A program made the translations under genes and the position numbers. The notes below the pieces were generated by a model. It searched no databases. It was not told where the DNA came from and was given only the letters and a program-made list of their open reading frames with translations. Source: Microlunatus panaciterrae (GTDB lineage: Bacteria; Actinomycetota; Actinomycetes; Propionibacteriales; Propionibacteriaceae). From it: DNA of 64,000 nt. Shown here in pieces: positions 8,719 to 19,919 of this stretch; position 1 is the first letter of the stretch; the number at the start of each line of letters is the position of its first letter. The stretch spans positions 3,162,001-3,226,000 of the forward strand of contig NZ_JAFBCF010000001.1 in the NCBI RefSeq assembly GCF_016907535.1, given 5' to 3'.

Positions 8719-8804
8719 CTGCCCAGACTTAGCGGGACATCACCCGTCCAGGTCAGGACTTTTCGAGCCGGACCCACCGGTCCGCACAAAAAGAGGTGAC
8801 TCCA

Positions 8805-10475
8805 ATGCGGTTCAACAAATCATTCGGTAAAGGGGTGGCGCTCGTCGCGTCGCTGGCGGTGCTGGGCACGCTCGGCGCCTGCGCCAAGAGCCAGCGCGAC
8901 ACGGGCAGCGGCACCGCCAGCACCAGCGGCGGAGACTTCGTCTTCGCGGCCTCGTCCGACCCGGTCATGCTGGATCCGGCGATGGCCAGCGACGGCGAGA
9001 CGTTCCGGGTCTCGCGTCAGATCTTCGAGGGGCTGGTCAGCACCAAGCCCGGAACCGTCGACCTCGAGCCGCTGCTGGCCAAGTCGTGGACCAACACCCC
9101 GGACGGCAAGAGCTACACCTTCACGCTGCAGGAGGGCGTCAAGTTCCACGACGGCACCGACTTCAACGCCGAAGCCGTCTGCGCCAACTTCGACCGGTGG
9201 TACAACTGGACCGGCCTGAACCAGAACGAGAACATCACCTACTACTACGGCAAGCTGTTCAAGGGCTTCAAGGACAGCAAGACCAAGGGCATCTACGACA
9301 GCTGCGAGGCCAAGAGCGCGACGCAGGCGACCATCAAGCTCAACACGCCGTTCGCCGGCTTCGTGCAGGCGATGACGCTGCCAGCGTTCTCGATGCAGAG
9401 CCCGACGGCGCTGAAGAAGTACAACGCCGACGACACCAAGGGCACCGAGACCGATCCCCGGTTCTCCGCCTATGCGACTGCGCACCCGACCGGGACCGGC
9501 CCGTTCAAGTTCGACAAGTGGGAGCGTGACCAGCAGGTGACGTTGACCCGCAACGACGACTACTGGGGTGACAAGGCGAAGGTCAGCAAGGTCATCATCC
9601 GCACCATCAGTGATCCGAAGGCTCGCACCCAGGAGCTGGAGGCGGGCAACATCGACGGCTACGACCTGGTGGCTCCCGCCGATGTCCAGGCGCTGAAGGA
9701 CAAGGGCTTCCAGATCGAGAACCGGCCAGCGTTCAACATCCTCTACCTCGGGTTCAACCAGAAGAACAAGGCGCTGAAGAACCTCAAGGTCCGGCAGGCG
9801 ATCAGCTATGCGATCGACAAGGCTGCCGTGGTCAAGCAGTCGCTGCCCGAAGGGTCCGCACCGGCCAAGGAGTTCATGCCGTCGATGGTTGAAGGCTACG
9901 AGGAAGGCGTGACCGACTACGCCTACAACCCGACCAAGGCCAAGAAGCTGCTCAAGGAGGCCGGAGCGGAGAACCTGACCCTGCGGTTCGCCTACCCGAC
10001 CGGTGTCTCCCGGCCCTACATGCCGACGCCGGAGGACACCTTCGTCGCCATCAAGTCCCAGCTGGAGGCGGTCGGCATCAAGATCACCCCGGTGGCCGCC
10101 AAGTGGAGCCCGGACTACCTCGACCTGGCTCAGTCCCCGGAGGGAACCACCAAGCGGGACATCCACCTGCTCGGCTGGACCGGCGACTACAACGACCCGG
10201 ACAACTTCATCGGCGTCTTCTTCGGTGCCAAGTCCAACGAGTGGGGCTTCGACAACCCGAAGCTGTTCGCCGACCTGAAGAAGGCCCGCGAGCTGCCCAC
10301 GCGTGAAGAGCAGACCCCGCTGTACAAGCAGATCAACAAGGAGATCGCGGACTACGCTCCCGGCGTCCCGATCGCCCACCCGGCGCCGTCGCTCGCCTTT
10401 GGCAAGGGCGTCAAGGGCTACGTCGCCAGCCCGGTCCAGGATGAGGTGTGGAGCAACATCACCGTTGATCGGTGA
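8805..10475 (+). CDS. Peptide/solute-binding lipoprotein of ABC transporter (family 5)
   Basis: 556-residue extracellular substrate-binding lipoprotein of the DppA/OppA family. The signal peptide has a basic N-terminus and ends in the lipobox LGAC (Cys26, the lipidation site). The mature part has the family 5 pattern: FVFAASSDPVMLDPAMASDGETFRVSRQIFEGL, then VKFHDGTDFNAEAV and PTGTGPFKFDKWE. The ATG at 8805 is preferred over the in-frame GTG at 8796 because an aagagg site lies 8 bp before it. It is first in an operon with two permeases and two ATPases. Substrate is probably di- or oligopeptides, but nickel or other solutes cannot be excluded. Confidence 0.93.
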   Translation: MRFNKSFGKGVALVASLAVLGTLGACAKSQRDTGSGTASTSGGDFVFAASSDPVMLDPAMASDGETFRVSRQIFEGLVSTKPGTVDLEPLLAKSWTNTPDGKSYTFTLQEGVKFHDGTDFNAEAVCANFDRWYNWTGLNQNENITYYYGKLFKGFKDSKTKGIYDSCEAKSATQATIKLNTPFAGFVQAMTLPAFSMQSPTALKKYNADDTKGTETDPRFSAYATAHPTGTGPFKFDKWERDQQVTLTRNDDYWGDKAKVSKVIIRTISDPKARTQELEAGNIDGYDLVAPADVQALKDKGFQIENRPAFNILYLGFNQKNKALKNLKVRQAISYAIDKAAVVKQSLPEGSAPAKEFMPSMVEGYEEGVTDYAYNPTKAKKLLKEAGAENLTLRFAYPTGVSRPYMPTPEDTFVAIKSQLEAVGIKITPVAAKWSPDYLDLAQSPEGTTKRDIHLLGWTGDYNDPDNFIGVFFGAKSNEWGFDNPKLFADLKKARELPTREEQTPLYKQINKEIADYAPGVPIAHPAPSLAFGKGVKGYVASPVQDEVWSNITVDR

Positions 10476-10581
10476 GCTGCCGTCAGCACCTGATCAACCC
10501 ACAGGCCATGGCAGGGACGGCTCTGACCGAGCCGTCCCTCGCCGGGTCTGAAGCCAGCCCGCGCGGACGAGAGGGCCACCG

Positions 10582-11622
10582 ATGTTGAGATTCGCCGTCA
10601 GGCGACTGCTGCTGATGGTGCCGGTGTTGTTCGGCCTGAGCATTCTGCTGTTCATGTGGCTCCGGGCGCTCCCCGGCGACCCGGCGCGCGCGCTGCTGGG
10701 GGAGAAGGCCACGCCGGACTCAATCGCCCGGCTGAACGAGGTGTACGGCTTCAACAAGCCGCTGTGGCAGCAGTACTTCATCTACACCAAGGCGCTGCTG
10801 TCGGGCGACTTCGGGGTCTCGCCGCGAACCGGCGAACCGGTGCTCGGCACCTTCCTCGAGCGGTTCCCGGCGACCATCGAGCTCGCGGTCGCTGCGCTCA
10901 TCTTCGCCATCGCCGTCGGTATCCCGCTCGGCTACTTCGCCGCCAAACGGGCCGGCGGCCTGCTGGACACGATCACGGTGGGCGGCTCGCTGCTCGGTGT
11001 GGTGATCCCGGTCTTCGTGCTGGCCTACCTGCTGAAGGTGGTCTTCGCGGTCGGTCTGCCCGGCAGCGTCTTCGGCTTTCCGCTGTCGGACCTGGCCTTC
11101 CTGCCCTCCTCCGGCCGGCAGAACGCGCGGATCGACGCGACCCACATCACCAACTTCTACGTGCTCGATGGCCTCATCACCCGTGAGTGGGACGCTGCCT
11201 GGGACGCCGTCCTGCACCTCATCCTGCCAGCCATCGCGCTCGGGTCGATCCCGCTCGCGATCATCGTCCGGATGACCCGGGCGTCGGTCATCGACGTGCT
11301 GAACGAGGACTACGTCCGCACTGCCAACGCCAAGGGACTGGCCCGCCGGGTGATCACCCGGCGGCACGTGCTGCGCAACGCCATGCTGCCGGTCACCACA
11401 GTGATCGGCCTCCAGGCGGGTGCGCTGCTCGCCGGTGCGGTGCTGACCGAGTCGGTGTTCGCGATCAACGGCATCGGCAGCTATCTGTTCACCGCCATCA
11501 GCAGTCTGGACTTCGCCGTCCTGCAGGGCTTCATCCTGTTCATCGCGGTGGTCTACGCCCTGGTGAACCTGGCCGTCGACCTGTTGTACGGACTCATCGA
11601 CCCGAGGTTGCGTACCGCATGA
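10582..11622 (+). CDS. ABC transporter permease, DppB type
   Basis: 346-residue inner-membrane permease with about six transmembrane helices. It begins MLRFAVRRLLLMVPVLFGLSILLF with the family's typical first helix and ALPGDPAR loop. The EAA-type cytoplasmic loop is near LNEDYVRTANAKGLARRVITRRHVLRNAMLPV, which contacts the ATPases. It carries a longer periplasmic loop around residues 165-200. The stop overlaps the start of the next permease by 4 bp (ATGA). Confidence 0.94.
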   Translation: MLRFAVRRLLLMVPVLFGLSILLFMWLRALPGDPARALLGEKATPDSIARLNEVYGFNKPLWQQYFIYTKALLSGDFGVSPRTGEPVLGTFLERFPATIELAVAALIFAIAVGIPLGYFAAKRAGGLLDTITVGGSLLGVVIPVFVLAYLLKVVFAVGLPGSVFGFPLSDLAFLPSSGRQNARIDATHITNFYVLDGLITREWDAAWDAVLHLILPAIALGSIPLAIIVRMTRASVIDVLNEDYVRTANAKGLARRVITRRHVLRNAMLPVTTVIGLQAGALLAGAVLTESVFAINGIGSYLFTAISSLDFAVLQGFILFIAVVYALVNLAVDLLYGLIDPRLRTA

Positions 11623-12560
11623 CCGTCACCGACCCTTCTGCAACCGGACGCCCGGCATCGCTGTCCGCGATCATGGGTGACGGCGTCAGCGACGAGCGGG
11701 GCACCAGCCTCTGGCAGGGTGCGTTCGAGCGGCTGCGGCGCAACCCCTCGGCCATCCTCGGTGCGATCATCGTGCTGGCCTTCGTCGTGGTCGCGGTCTT
11801 CGCTCCGCTGATCGCCCCCTACGACCCGGCCAACAGCGCCTGGATCGGCCAGGTCACCCCGACCGACGTGCCCGGGGCCTCGCCGGGTCATCTGCTCGGG
11901 CTGGACCCGTTCGGCTCGGACCTGTACACCCAGCTCATCTTCGGTGCCCGCCAGTCCTTGATCATCGGGGTGGTGTCCACCGCGCTGGGTCTGCTCGGCG
12001 GGTTCGTGATCGGCAGTATCGCCGGTGCCTTCGGCGGTTGGACCGACACCCTGGTGATGCGGCTGGTCGACATCATGTTGTCCATCCCCGCCCTGCTGCT
12101 GGCGGTCAGTGTCGCTGCGGTGATGGGCCGTCGGCCGAGCGCGATCATGATCGCCATCGCCGTCGCCCAGGTCCCCATCTTCGCCAGGCTGCTGCGGGGC
12201 TCGATGCTGTCTCAGCGCGGTCAGGACTACGTGCTGGCCTCCAGCTCCTTGGGGCTGCGGAGGCGGACCATCGTGATGAGCCATGTGCTGCCCAACTCCC
12301 TCGGCCCGGTGATCGTGCAGGCCACCCTCACCCTGGCCACAGCCATCATCGAGGTGGCCGCACTGTCCTATCTCGGCCTCGGTGCACCGGATCCGACCGT
12401 GGCCGAATGGGGGCGGATGCTGGTCAAGGCCCAGGACCGGCTGCAGAGTGACCCGCATCTGACTCTGCTGCCCGGCGCCTGCATCGCCGTCACGGCGCTC
12501 GGCTTCACCCTCCTCGGTGAGGCGCTGCGCGAAGCACTCGATCCGAAGTCGAGGCGATGA
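11619..12560 (+). CDS. ABC transporter permease, DppC type
   Basis: 313 residues. The OppC N-terminal part (WQGAFERLRRNPSAILGAIIVLAFVVVAVFAPLIAPYDP) is followed by the permease domain with the coupling loop LRGSMLSQRGQDYVLASSSLGLRRRTIVMSHVLPNSLGPVIV. The start is ATG at 11619, overlapping the dppB-type stop; longer frames run antiparallel within the upstream gene. It overlaps the next ATPase gene by 4 bp, indicating a tightly coupled operon. Confidence 0.94.
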   Translation: MTVTDPSATGRPASLSAIMGDGVSDERGTSLWQGAFERLRRNPSAILGAIIVLAFVVVAVFAPLIAPYDPANSAWIGQVTPTDVPGASPGHLLGLDPFGSDLYTQLIFGARQSLIIGVVSTALGLLGGFVIGSIAGAFGGWTDTLVMRLVDIMLSIPALLLAVSVAAVMGRRPSAIMIAIAVAQVPIFARLLRGSMLSQRGQDYVLASSSLGLRRRTIVMSHVLPNSLGPVIVQATLTLATAIIEVAALSYLGLGAPDPTVAEWGRMLVKAQDRLQSDPHLTLLPGACIAVTALGFTLLGEALREALDPKSRR

Positions 12561-13636
12561 CCATGAGCTCGACCACGACCCGCGTGACCAGGCGTGGGGC
12601 CCGGGAGCCCGTCAACCGCGACGAGGTGCTGCTGGAGATCAGGGACCTGCAGGTCCAGTTCCAGCGGCGCGGTACGGTGCCGACGACCGCGGTGGACGGG
12701 GTGTCGTTCACCGTCAGGCCGGGGGAGGTCGTCGGTGTCGTCGGTGAGTCTGGAAGTGGCAAGTCGGTCACGGCGATGGCGGTGATGGGACTGTTGCCGG
12801 AGCGGACCAGCAGGGTCAGCGGCGAGGTTCTCTACCGTGGTCGGGACCTGCTGGCGTTGAACGCCAACCAGATGTCGGCTCTGCGGGGGCGTGACCTCGC
12901 GATGGTGTTCCAGGATCCGATGAGCTCGCTCAACCCGGTCATCCCGATCGGGCTGCAGGTGACCGAGGTGCTGCGTCGACACCAGGACATCTCCCGAGCC
13001 GATGCCCGGACCGAGGCGGAGGATCTGCTGCGTCGTTGCGGCATCCCCGACCCGGCCCGGCGGTTGCGTGAATATCCGCATCAGCTCTCCGGCGGCATGC
13101 GGCAACGGGCACTGATCGCCATCGCCCTGGCCTGCAAGCCGGCCCTGCTGATCTGCGACGAGCCGACCACCGCGCTGGACGTGACCATCCAGGCCCAGGT
13201 GCTCGAGCTGCTCAAGGAGCTGGTCACCGAGTCGGGCACGGCGATGATCATGATCACCCACGACCTCGGTGTGGTGGCCGGTCTGTGCGACTCCGTCAAC
13301 GTCATGTACGCCGGGCGGATCGTCGAGTCAGCCGGGCGACGGGAGCTCTTCGAACATCCCCGCCACCGCTACACCGAGGGGCTGCTGAACTCCATCCCAC
13401 GGCTGGACGCGCCCAGGGGCGAGCCGCTGCACCCGATTCCCGGGACGCCGAGGGACACCGTTGCCTGGTCGCGGGCCTGCGCCTTCGCGCCGCGATGCGC
13501 ACACGTGCAGGAGGACTGCATCGTCGGCGGGCTGGAGCTCGTCCAGATGGGTCGCAGCGGGCACCAGGTCCGGTGTATCCATCCGGCCGCCGAGAATCCG
13601 ACCGATGAGGCATCCGAGCCCAGGGAGCTGCGATGA
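12557..13636 (+). CDS. ABC transporter ATP-binding protein, DppD type
   Basis: 359-residue ATPase powering peptide uptake. Walker A GESGSGKS is at 63-70, the signature LSGGMRQR at 177-184, Walker B is LLICDEP, and the H-loop is MIMITHDLG. The C-terminal oligopeptide-transporter extension contains Cys residues ([14 protein letters not shown]), the pattern that binds an iron-sulfur cluster in some homologues. The start is ATG at 12557 overlapping the permease stop; an ATG two codons later is possible. Confidence 0.94.
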   Translation: MTMSSTTTRVTRRGAREPVNRDEVLLEIRDLQVQFQRRGTVPTTAVDGVSFTVRPGEVVGVVGESGSGKSVTAMAVMGLLPERTSRVSGEVLYRGRDLLALNANQMSALRGRDLAMVFQDPMSSLNPVIPIGLQVTEVLRRHQDISRADARTEAEDLLRRCGIPDPARRLREYPHQLSGGMRQRALIAIALACKPALLICDEPTTALDVTIQAQVLELLKELVTESGTAMIMITHDLGVVAGLCDSVNVMYAGRIVESAGRRELFEHPRHRYTEGLLNSIPRLDAPRGEPLHPIPGTPRDTVAWSRACAFAPRCAHVQEDCIVGGLELVQMGRSGHQVRCIHPAAENPTDEASEPRELR

Positions 13637-14748
13637 GTGAGAAGGTCCCCGATCCCGGGCAGATGACCGACGCCGGGGTCCTACTTGCAGTCAGCGGCCT
13701 TCAGGTGCACTTCCCGATCAAGAAGGGGCTGGTCTTCGACCGGACCATCGGCCATGTGCGCGCCGTGGATGGGGTCGACCTGCAGGTCAGGCGTGGGGAG
13801 ACCTACGGCCTGGTGGGGGAGTCGGGCTGTGGCAAGTCGACCTTCGGCCGGGCCGTGCTGCGACTGGAGGAGCCCACTGGTGGCACGGTGATCTTCGACG
13901 GCCAGAACATCAACGGGCTGGGCCGGGAGCAGCTGCGGCTGACCCGACGCCGAATGCAGATGGTGTTCCAGGATCCGTTGGCCAGCCTGGACCCGAGGAT
14001 GAGCATTCAGAGTCTGTTGATGGAACCGCTGAAGACGCACGGTCTGTCGGAGGCGGACAAGGCGGAGTTCGGTGCCGACAGCCCCTCCAGCCACCTGGCC
14101 AAGGTGGCGTCGATGCTTGAGGTGGTGGGGCTGCCGCGGGCCGCGCTGGCCAAGTATCCGCATGAGTTCTCCGGTGGTCAGCGGCAGCGGGTCGGCATCG
14201 CCCGCGCGATGATCTTGAACCCGGATCTGGTCATCGCCGACGAGCCGGTCAGCGCGCTGGACGTCTCGGTGCAGGCTCAGGTGATCAACCTCCTCGAGCA
14301 TCTGCAGGATCTGCTCGGCCTGACCTACATCGTCATCGCTCATGATCTTGCCGTGGTGCGGCACATCAGCGACACCATCGGTGTGATGTACCTCGGCCGG
14401 CTGGTGGAGGAGGCGGCCAGCGACGACCTCTACGCCCGGCCGCTGCACCCGTACACGATCGCGCTGATGTCGGCGATCCCCATCCCGGACCCGGTGGTGG
14501 AGGACCAACGCGAGCGGATCCTGCTGCGTGGCGACCTGCCCAGCCCGGCCAACCCGCCCAGTGGCTGCCGCTTCCACACCCGCTGCCCGTTCCGCCAGGA
14601 GACCCGGTGCGACACCGAGGAACCCGTTCTTCGGGAGCTGGTCGAGCTCGCTCCGGGCAGACGGGTGGCCTGCCACTACGCCGAGGAGATCCTGTCCGGA
14701 GCGATCGGTGTCGCAGACGCCGGACTGGTGGTCGAGCCGAGTCGCTGA
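13633..14748 (+). CDS. ABC transporter ATP-binding protein, DppF type
   Basis: 371-residue second ATPase of the importer. Walker A GESGCGKS is at 62-69, the Q-loop reads MVFQDPLASLDPRM, the signature is FSGGQRQR near 177, and Walker B is LVIADEPVSALDVSVQAQ. The C-terminal GCRFHTRCPFRQETRC Cys-containing extension matches the family. It overlaps the DppD-type gene by 4 bp and is the last gene of the five-gene operon. Confidence 0.94.
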   Translation: MSEKVPDPGQMTDAGVLLAVSGLQVHFPIKKGLVFDRTIGHVRAVDGVDLQVRRGETYGLVGESGCGKSTFGRAVLRLEEPTGGTVIFDGQNINGLGREQLRLTRRRMQMVFQDPLASLDPRMSIQSLLMEPLKTHGLSEADKAEFGADSPSSHLAKVASMLEVVGLPRAALAKYPHEFSGGQRQRVGIARAMILNPDLVIADEPVSALDVSVQAQVINLLEHLQDLLGLTYIVIAHDLAVVRHISDTIGVMYLGRLVEEAASDDLYARPLHPYTIALMSAIPIPDPVVEDQRERILLRGDLPSPANPPSGCRFHTRCPFRQETRCDTEEPVLRELVELAPGRRVACHYAEEILSGAIGVADAGLVVEPSR

Positions 14749-14836
14749 GGGCGCCGGATCCGGGCGGCGTGACCCCTTCCACGGCCCTACCGAGGCGCGT
14801 AACGTCGACGGTGAGGCAGCGGCGAAGGAGCACGAC

Positions 14837-15298
14837 ATGAGCACAGCGCAGGGGGACGTCTCCCTTCTCAACGATCCGGTGGCCCAGGAGATGCTGACCG
14901 CGGCGGTACCGGCCCGGCTGGCCTACACCTGGCTGGACGGCACGCCTCGAGTCGTGCCGGTCTGGTTCCACTGGGACGGTACGGCGATAGTCCTCGGCAC
15001 CCCGCCACGGGCACCGAAGCTCAAGGCGCTGGCCGCCCGTCCCGAGGTGGCCGTCACCATCGACAGTAACTCGTACCCGTACCACGTTCTGTCGTTGCGC
15101 GGCAGGGCAACCGTCGAGATGCTGGACGATCTGTCCTCGGAGTATGCAGCGGCGGCGGAGCGATACTTCGGGGCGGAGCAGGGGAGGGCCTGGGCCGACC
15201 AGCTGCGCGGTCAGCCGATGGCCCGGATCCGGATCGTTCCGGACTGGGTGGCCATCCTGGACTTCGAGCACCGGCTGCCCAGCGCCCTATCAGCGTAA
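14837..15298 (+). CDS. PPOX-class (pyridoxamine 5'-phosphate oxidase-like) flavin/F420 protein
   Basis: 153-residue split beta-barrel protein. The pattern RLAYTWLDGTPRVVPVWFHWDGTAIVLGTPPRAPKLKALAARPEVAVTIDS is typical of the PPOX-type F420-dependent enzymes of actinobacteria; cofactor (FMN or F420) and substrate cannot be told by eye. The ATG at 14837 has a strong gaaggag ribosome-binding site; upstream frame extensions are antiparallel noise. It is a single gene between the ABC operon and ogt. Confidence 0.82.
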   Translation: MSTAQGDVSLLNDPVAQEMLTAAVPARLAYTWLDGTPRVVPVWFHWDGTAIVLGTPPRAPKLKALAARPEVAVTIDSNSYPYHVLSLRGRATVEMLDDLSSEYAAAAERYFGAEQGRAWADQLRGQPMARIRIVPDWVAILDFEHRLPSALSA

Positions 15299-15378
15299 GC
15301 ACACTGTCAGGCTGAGCGTCGGGTCAGCCCCGCGATCGGCGCTGCACAGGTGTCAGTCCCGGCACGTAGGTTGGGATC

Positions 15379-15885
15379 ATGTCCAGTGAGCTGTTCTCCG
15401 ACCAGTTGGAGAGCCCGGTCGGGACGGTCCGGGTGATTGCGGGCCCGGCTGGTGTCCGGCGGGTCGGCTGGCAGCTTAAGGCGGGCGATGCGGCGACGTC
15501 AGGTCGGGACCCGACGCTGGGGGCGGCGTTGCGGCAGCTCCGCGAGTACTTCGCGGGCGAGCGACAGGTGTTCGAACTGCCGATGGACCTGGTTGGTCTG
15601 GTGGGCAGTACGCGGACGGTGCTGCTGACGCTGGTGGCGACGGTCGGCTACGGCCAGACCATCAGCTACGGTGAGCTGGCCGCCCGCAGCGGATCGGGAG
15701 TGCCGGCCCGGGCCATCGGGTCGATCATGGGCGCGAACCCGCTGCCGTTGATCATCCCGTGCCACCGGGTGGTGGCCCACGACGGACTCGGTGGCTACTC
15801 CGGCGGCGACCCGGGCTGTGGTCTGGAGACGAAGCGCCGGCTGCTCGAGCTGGAAGGAGCCATGCCTCCCACCCTGCCGCTCTAG
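15379..15885 (+). CDS. ogt: Methylated-DNA-protein-cysteine methyltransferase
   Basis: 168 residues; suicide repair enzyme that removes the methyl group from O6-methylguanine. The active-site PCHRVV is present with Cys128, and GYGQTISYGELAARSGSGVPARAIGSIMGANPLPLIIPCHRV is the complete DNA-binding/catalytic segment. A TAGGTT box at 15367-15372 ends 6 bp before the ATG and there is no ribosome-binding site, so the mRNA is probably leaderless. Confidence 0.95.
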   Translation: MSSELFSDQLESPVGTVRVIAGPAGVRRVGWQLKAGDAATSGRDPTLGAALRQLREYFAGERQVFELPMDLVGLVGSTRTVLLTLVATVGYGQTISYGELAARSGSGVPARAIGSIMGANPLPLIIPCHRVVAHDGLGGYSGGDPGCGLETKRRLLELEGAMPPTLPL

Positions 15886-15907
15886 CCCAGTCGGCTCCCG
15901 ACCGGGC
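15885..15907. terminator. Bidirectional hairpin between ogt and the Tad operon
   Basis: gcccagtcgg at 15885-15894 pairs with ccgaccgggc at 15898-15907 (9 of 10 pairs, 3-nt loop). It begins at the last base of the ogt stop codon and sits between two convergent genes whose stops are 28 bp apart. Confidence 0.5.
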
Positions 15908-15913
15908 GACAAC

Positions 15914-16552
15914 CTACAGGAAGAAGGGTCCCCAGGCCGCGCCGACGGCCGCGCCCGCCACCATCAACGGTCCGAACGGGTAGGACCTGCGCCGGTCGGC
16001 CCGGACAGCGACCAGGAGCACCAGGGCGGTCACGGCACTGAGTGCGAAGGCCGCCAGGCTGCCGAGCAGAACCGGTGACCAGCCCAGCCAGCCGAGGAAT
16101 GCCCCCAGCACGCCGGCGAGCTTGACGTCGCCGAGCCCGAGATTGGACGGCGAGATGAACGCGAGCACGAAGTAGCAGACCAACAGGACGGCCGCGGCGA
16201 CGGCGGCCCGGCCGAGCCGACTCCACTCCTGGTGCAGGGCGGCAGCGACGGTCAGCGGGACCAGCAGCAGTGGGTAGAGCGGACCGACGATGAGGTCCGG
16301 CAGCCGCTCCGACGCCAGGTCAACGGCCGCCAGCAACGCGCAACCGAGGGCCAGCAGGGCGAAGCCGACCAACTCGGCCGCACCGGTCGCGACCGCCGCG
16401 GCACCGGCGCCGGCAGCCACCGCCAGGCTGGCGGGAACGACAGGGCGGAGCCAGCCCGAACTGGAGTCGGCGAGCGCGCGGAGCCAGGGACTGAGGCCGG
16501 CCGCTGCCAGTCCGCTCACGACGGCGGTCAGGACGACGATCTGGGTACCCAC
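15914..16552 (-). CDS. Prepilin peptidase (A24 family, TadV-like)
   Basis: 212-residue membrane aspartyl protease that cleaves the leader of Flp prepilins. The two catalytic Asp residues sit in AVDLASERLPD (D78) and in the GxGD motif LGLGDVK (D142). Six to seven hydrophobic helices are visible. The N-terminal methyltransferase domain of type IV prepilin peptidases is absent. The start is GTG at 16552. It is the last gene of the Tad operon, 4 bp after tadC. Confidence 0.88.
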   Translation of the reverse strand: MGTQIVVLTAVVSGLAAAGLSPWLRALADSSSGWLRPVVPASLAVAAGAGAAAVATGAAELVGFALLALGCALLAAVDLASERLPDLIVGPLYPLLLVPLTVAAALHQEWSRLGRAAVAAAVLLVCYFVLAFISPSNLGLGDVKLAGVLGAFLGWLGWSPVLLGSLAAFALSAVTALVLLVAVRADRRRSYPFGPLMVAGAAVGAAWGPFFL

Positions 16553-16556
16553 GGGG

Positions 16557-17456
16557 TCAGCTGAACGCCTTGATGATGTCCATCACGGCTGGCCCGAGCA
16601 GCACGATGAAGAGGACCGGCAGGATGCAGAGCATCAGCGGGAAGATCACCTTCACCGGGATCTGCATGGCCTTCTCCTCGGCCCGCTGGCGCCGCTTCAT
16701 CCGCATCTCCGCCGCCTGGGTGCGAAGCACGTCGGCGATCGAGATGCCATACGCGTCGGCCTGGATCACGGCCCGGATGAACCGGCGCAGGTCCGCGGTG
16801 TCGGTCCGCGTCGCCAACGCCTCGTACGCCTGACGCCGGGAGCGGCCCATCTGGATGTCCTGCAGGGTGCGGACCAGCTCCTCGGCCAGCGGGCCCTTGC
16901 CGTTCTTCCCGGCCCGCGCCATCGCGGAGTCGAAGCCGAGGCCGGCCTCCACGGCGATGGTCATCTGGTCGAGGGTGTCGGCAAGCTCCAGGGCGATCTT
17001 CTGGTTGCGTTCCTTGCCGCGGCTCTGCAGCAGCAGCTCGGGCAGGAAGTAGGCGACAACGGTGACGATGATTGTGATCGCCACCACCAGGGCGGTGGGC
17101 TTGGAGCTGACGTAGAGCAGGCCGAGTCCGCCGGCCACCAGGGCGAGCAGGAGCTTGGTCACCATCAGCCGCTCGAGCGGCCAGGCTGCCGGCCGCCCGG
17201 CTCCGGCCAGCAGTCGGTCGAGCCGCTGAGCGGTACCGGGAGGGCTGAGCCGCCTGGCCAGCGCCGTCAGTCCGCTCGGACGTTCGGCTGCGCTCAGCGC
17301 GTCCAGGTTCGCCTCCCGGTCCGTTCGCTGCAGGCCACGCTGCAGGTTGGTCATCACCTGCTGGTGCATCCGGTCCGGGCGGGCGAACAGCGACCATGCC
17401 AGCAACGGCAGGGACAGGCTGATCGCGGCGGTGGCGATCAAGATGATGGGTGGCAC
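16557..17456 (-). CDS. tadC: Tad pilus membrane platform protein TadC
   Basis: 299-residue type II secretion F-domain membrane protein that forms, with TadB, the inner-membrane base of the pilus machine. The F domain is at about 140-275 (ALELADTLDQMTIAVEAGLGFDSAMARAGKNGKGPLAEELVRTLQDIQMGRSRRQAYEALATRTD), with flanking membrane helices and a C-terminal helix. The start is GTG at 17456. It lies 31 bp after tadB. Confidence 0.9.
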   Translation of the reverse strand: MPPIILIATAAISLSLPLLAWSLFARPDRMHQQVMTNLQRGLQRTDREANLDALSAAERPSGLTALARRLSPPGTAQRLDRLLAGAGRPAAWPLERLMVTKLLLALVAGGLGLLYVSSKPTALVVAITIIVTVVAYFLPELLLQSRGKERNQKIALELADTLDQMTIAVEAGLGFDSAMARAGKNGKGPLAEELVRTLQDIQMGRSRRQAYEALATRTDTADLRRFIRAVIQADAYGISIADVLRTQAAEMRMKRRQRAEEKAMQIPVKVIFPLMLCILPVLFIVLLGPAVMDIIKAFS

Positions 17457-17487
17457 GGCGATCTGTCCTCCTGGGGACGCGAACGAA

Positions 17488-18440
17488 TCAGAACTTGAAG
17501 CTGACGACCTTGCGCAGCCAGAGGCCGCCCACGGTCAGCAGGATGACACCGGCAAGGATCAGACCGTAGCCGACGTAGCTCTGGGTGAACTTGGCCATGT
17601 AGGCCGGGTTGGAGAACATCAGGAAGCCGCCGATGCCGAACGGCAGCGCCATCAGCACGTAGGCCGACAGGGTGCCCTCGGCGCTGAGCGCCTTCACCTG
17701 GCGACGGATCTGGTTGCGTTCGCGGATGGTGTGGCCGACACCGTCCAGCACCTCGGCGAGGTTGCCGCCGACCTCGCGGTTGATGGCGATCGCCTGGGTC
17801 ACCCAGACGAAGTCCTCGCTGTCCATCCGCTGCGCGGTCTCCTCCAACGCCTGGCCGACCTCGCGGCCGACCCGGGTCTCGTTGATGATCCGCGCGAACT
17901 CCTCCGACGTCGGCTCCTCCGCCTCGCGGGCCACGGAGTTCAGCGCCTGCAACAGGCTGTGACCGGCCCGGAGGCTGCTGGCCATCAGCTGCAGAGAGTC
18001 CTCCAACTGGTCGGCGAACGCGCGCTGGCGTCGGCTGGCGAGCACACCCAGCATCACCTTGGCCAGCACCGGTACGGCCAGCGCGAGCAGCAGTCCGAGC
18101 AGCGGCCCCGCCAGCAGCACACCGATCGCCGCAGCGGAGAGCGCAGAGACGATGACGAGCAGCGCGAAGTCCTGCATCCGGGTCTTCACGCCGGCCCGCT
18201 CCAGCGCGGCGGCGGTGGCACCCGCGCCACCGCGTCGGCTGAGGGCGCGGTCGATGATCGCCGTCGCACCCGCGGTCGCCTTGGCAAGCGGTCCCAGCTC
18301 AGGTGCCGCACCCAGCCGCCGGCGCGCCAACGGCAGCCGGGCCGGTCCGGGCGCCAGCACCAGGTAGACGACCATCAGCACGGCCAGCGAGCAGACAGCC
18401 ACGCCCGCCATGGCCAGCTGGAAGGGGGTCAGCAGAGACG

Positions 18441-18444
<4 letters not shown>
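17488..18444 (-). CDS. tadB: Tad pilus membrane platform protein TadB
   Basis: 318-residue F-domain protein with N-terminal and C-terminal hydrophobic helices. The cytoplasmic domain (FADQLEDSLQLMASSLRAGHSLLQALNSVAREAEEPTSEEFARIINETRVGREVGQALE) is the TadB hallmark. The ATG overlaps the tadA stop by 4 bp, so translation is coupled to the ATPase that drives the platform. Confidence 0.92.

Positions 18445-19918
<1,474 letters not shown>

Positions 19919-19919
<1 letters not shown>

Noticed and set aside
8820-10379. Long open frame antisense to the substrate-binding protein gene
   Set aside because: It is a GC-bias shadow: no family pattern, low-complexity Val/Leu/Gly/Arg composition, and the opposite strand is a clear ABC binding protein.
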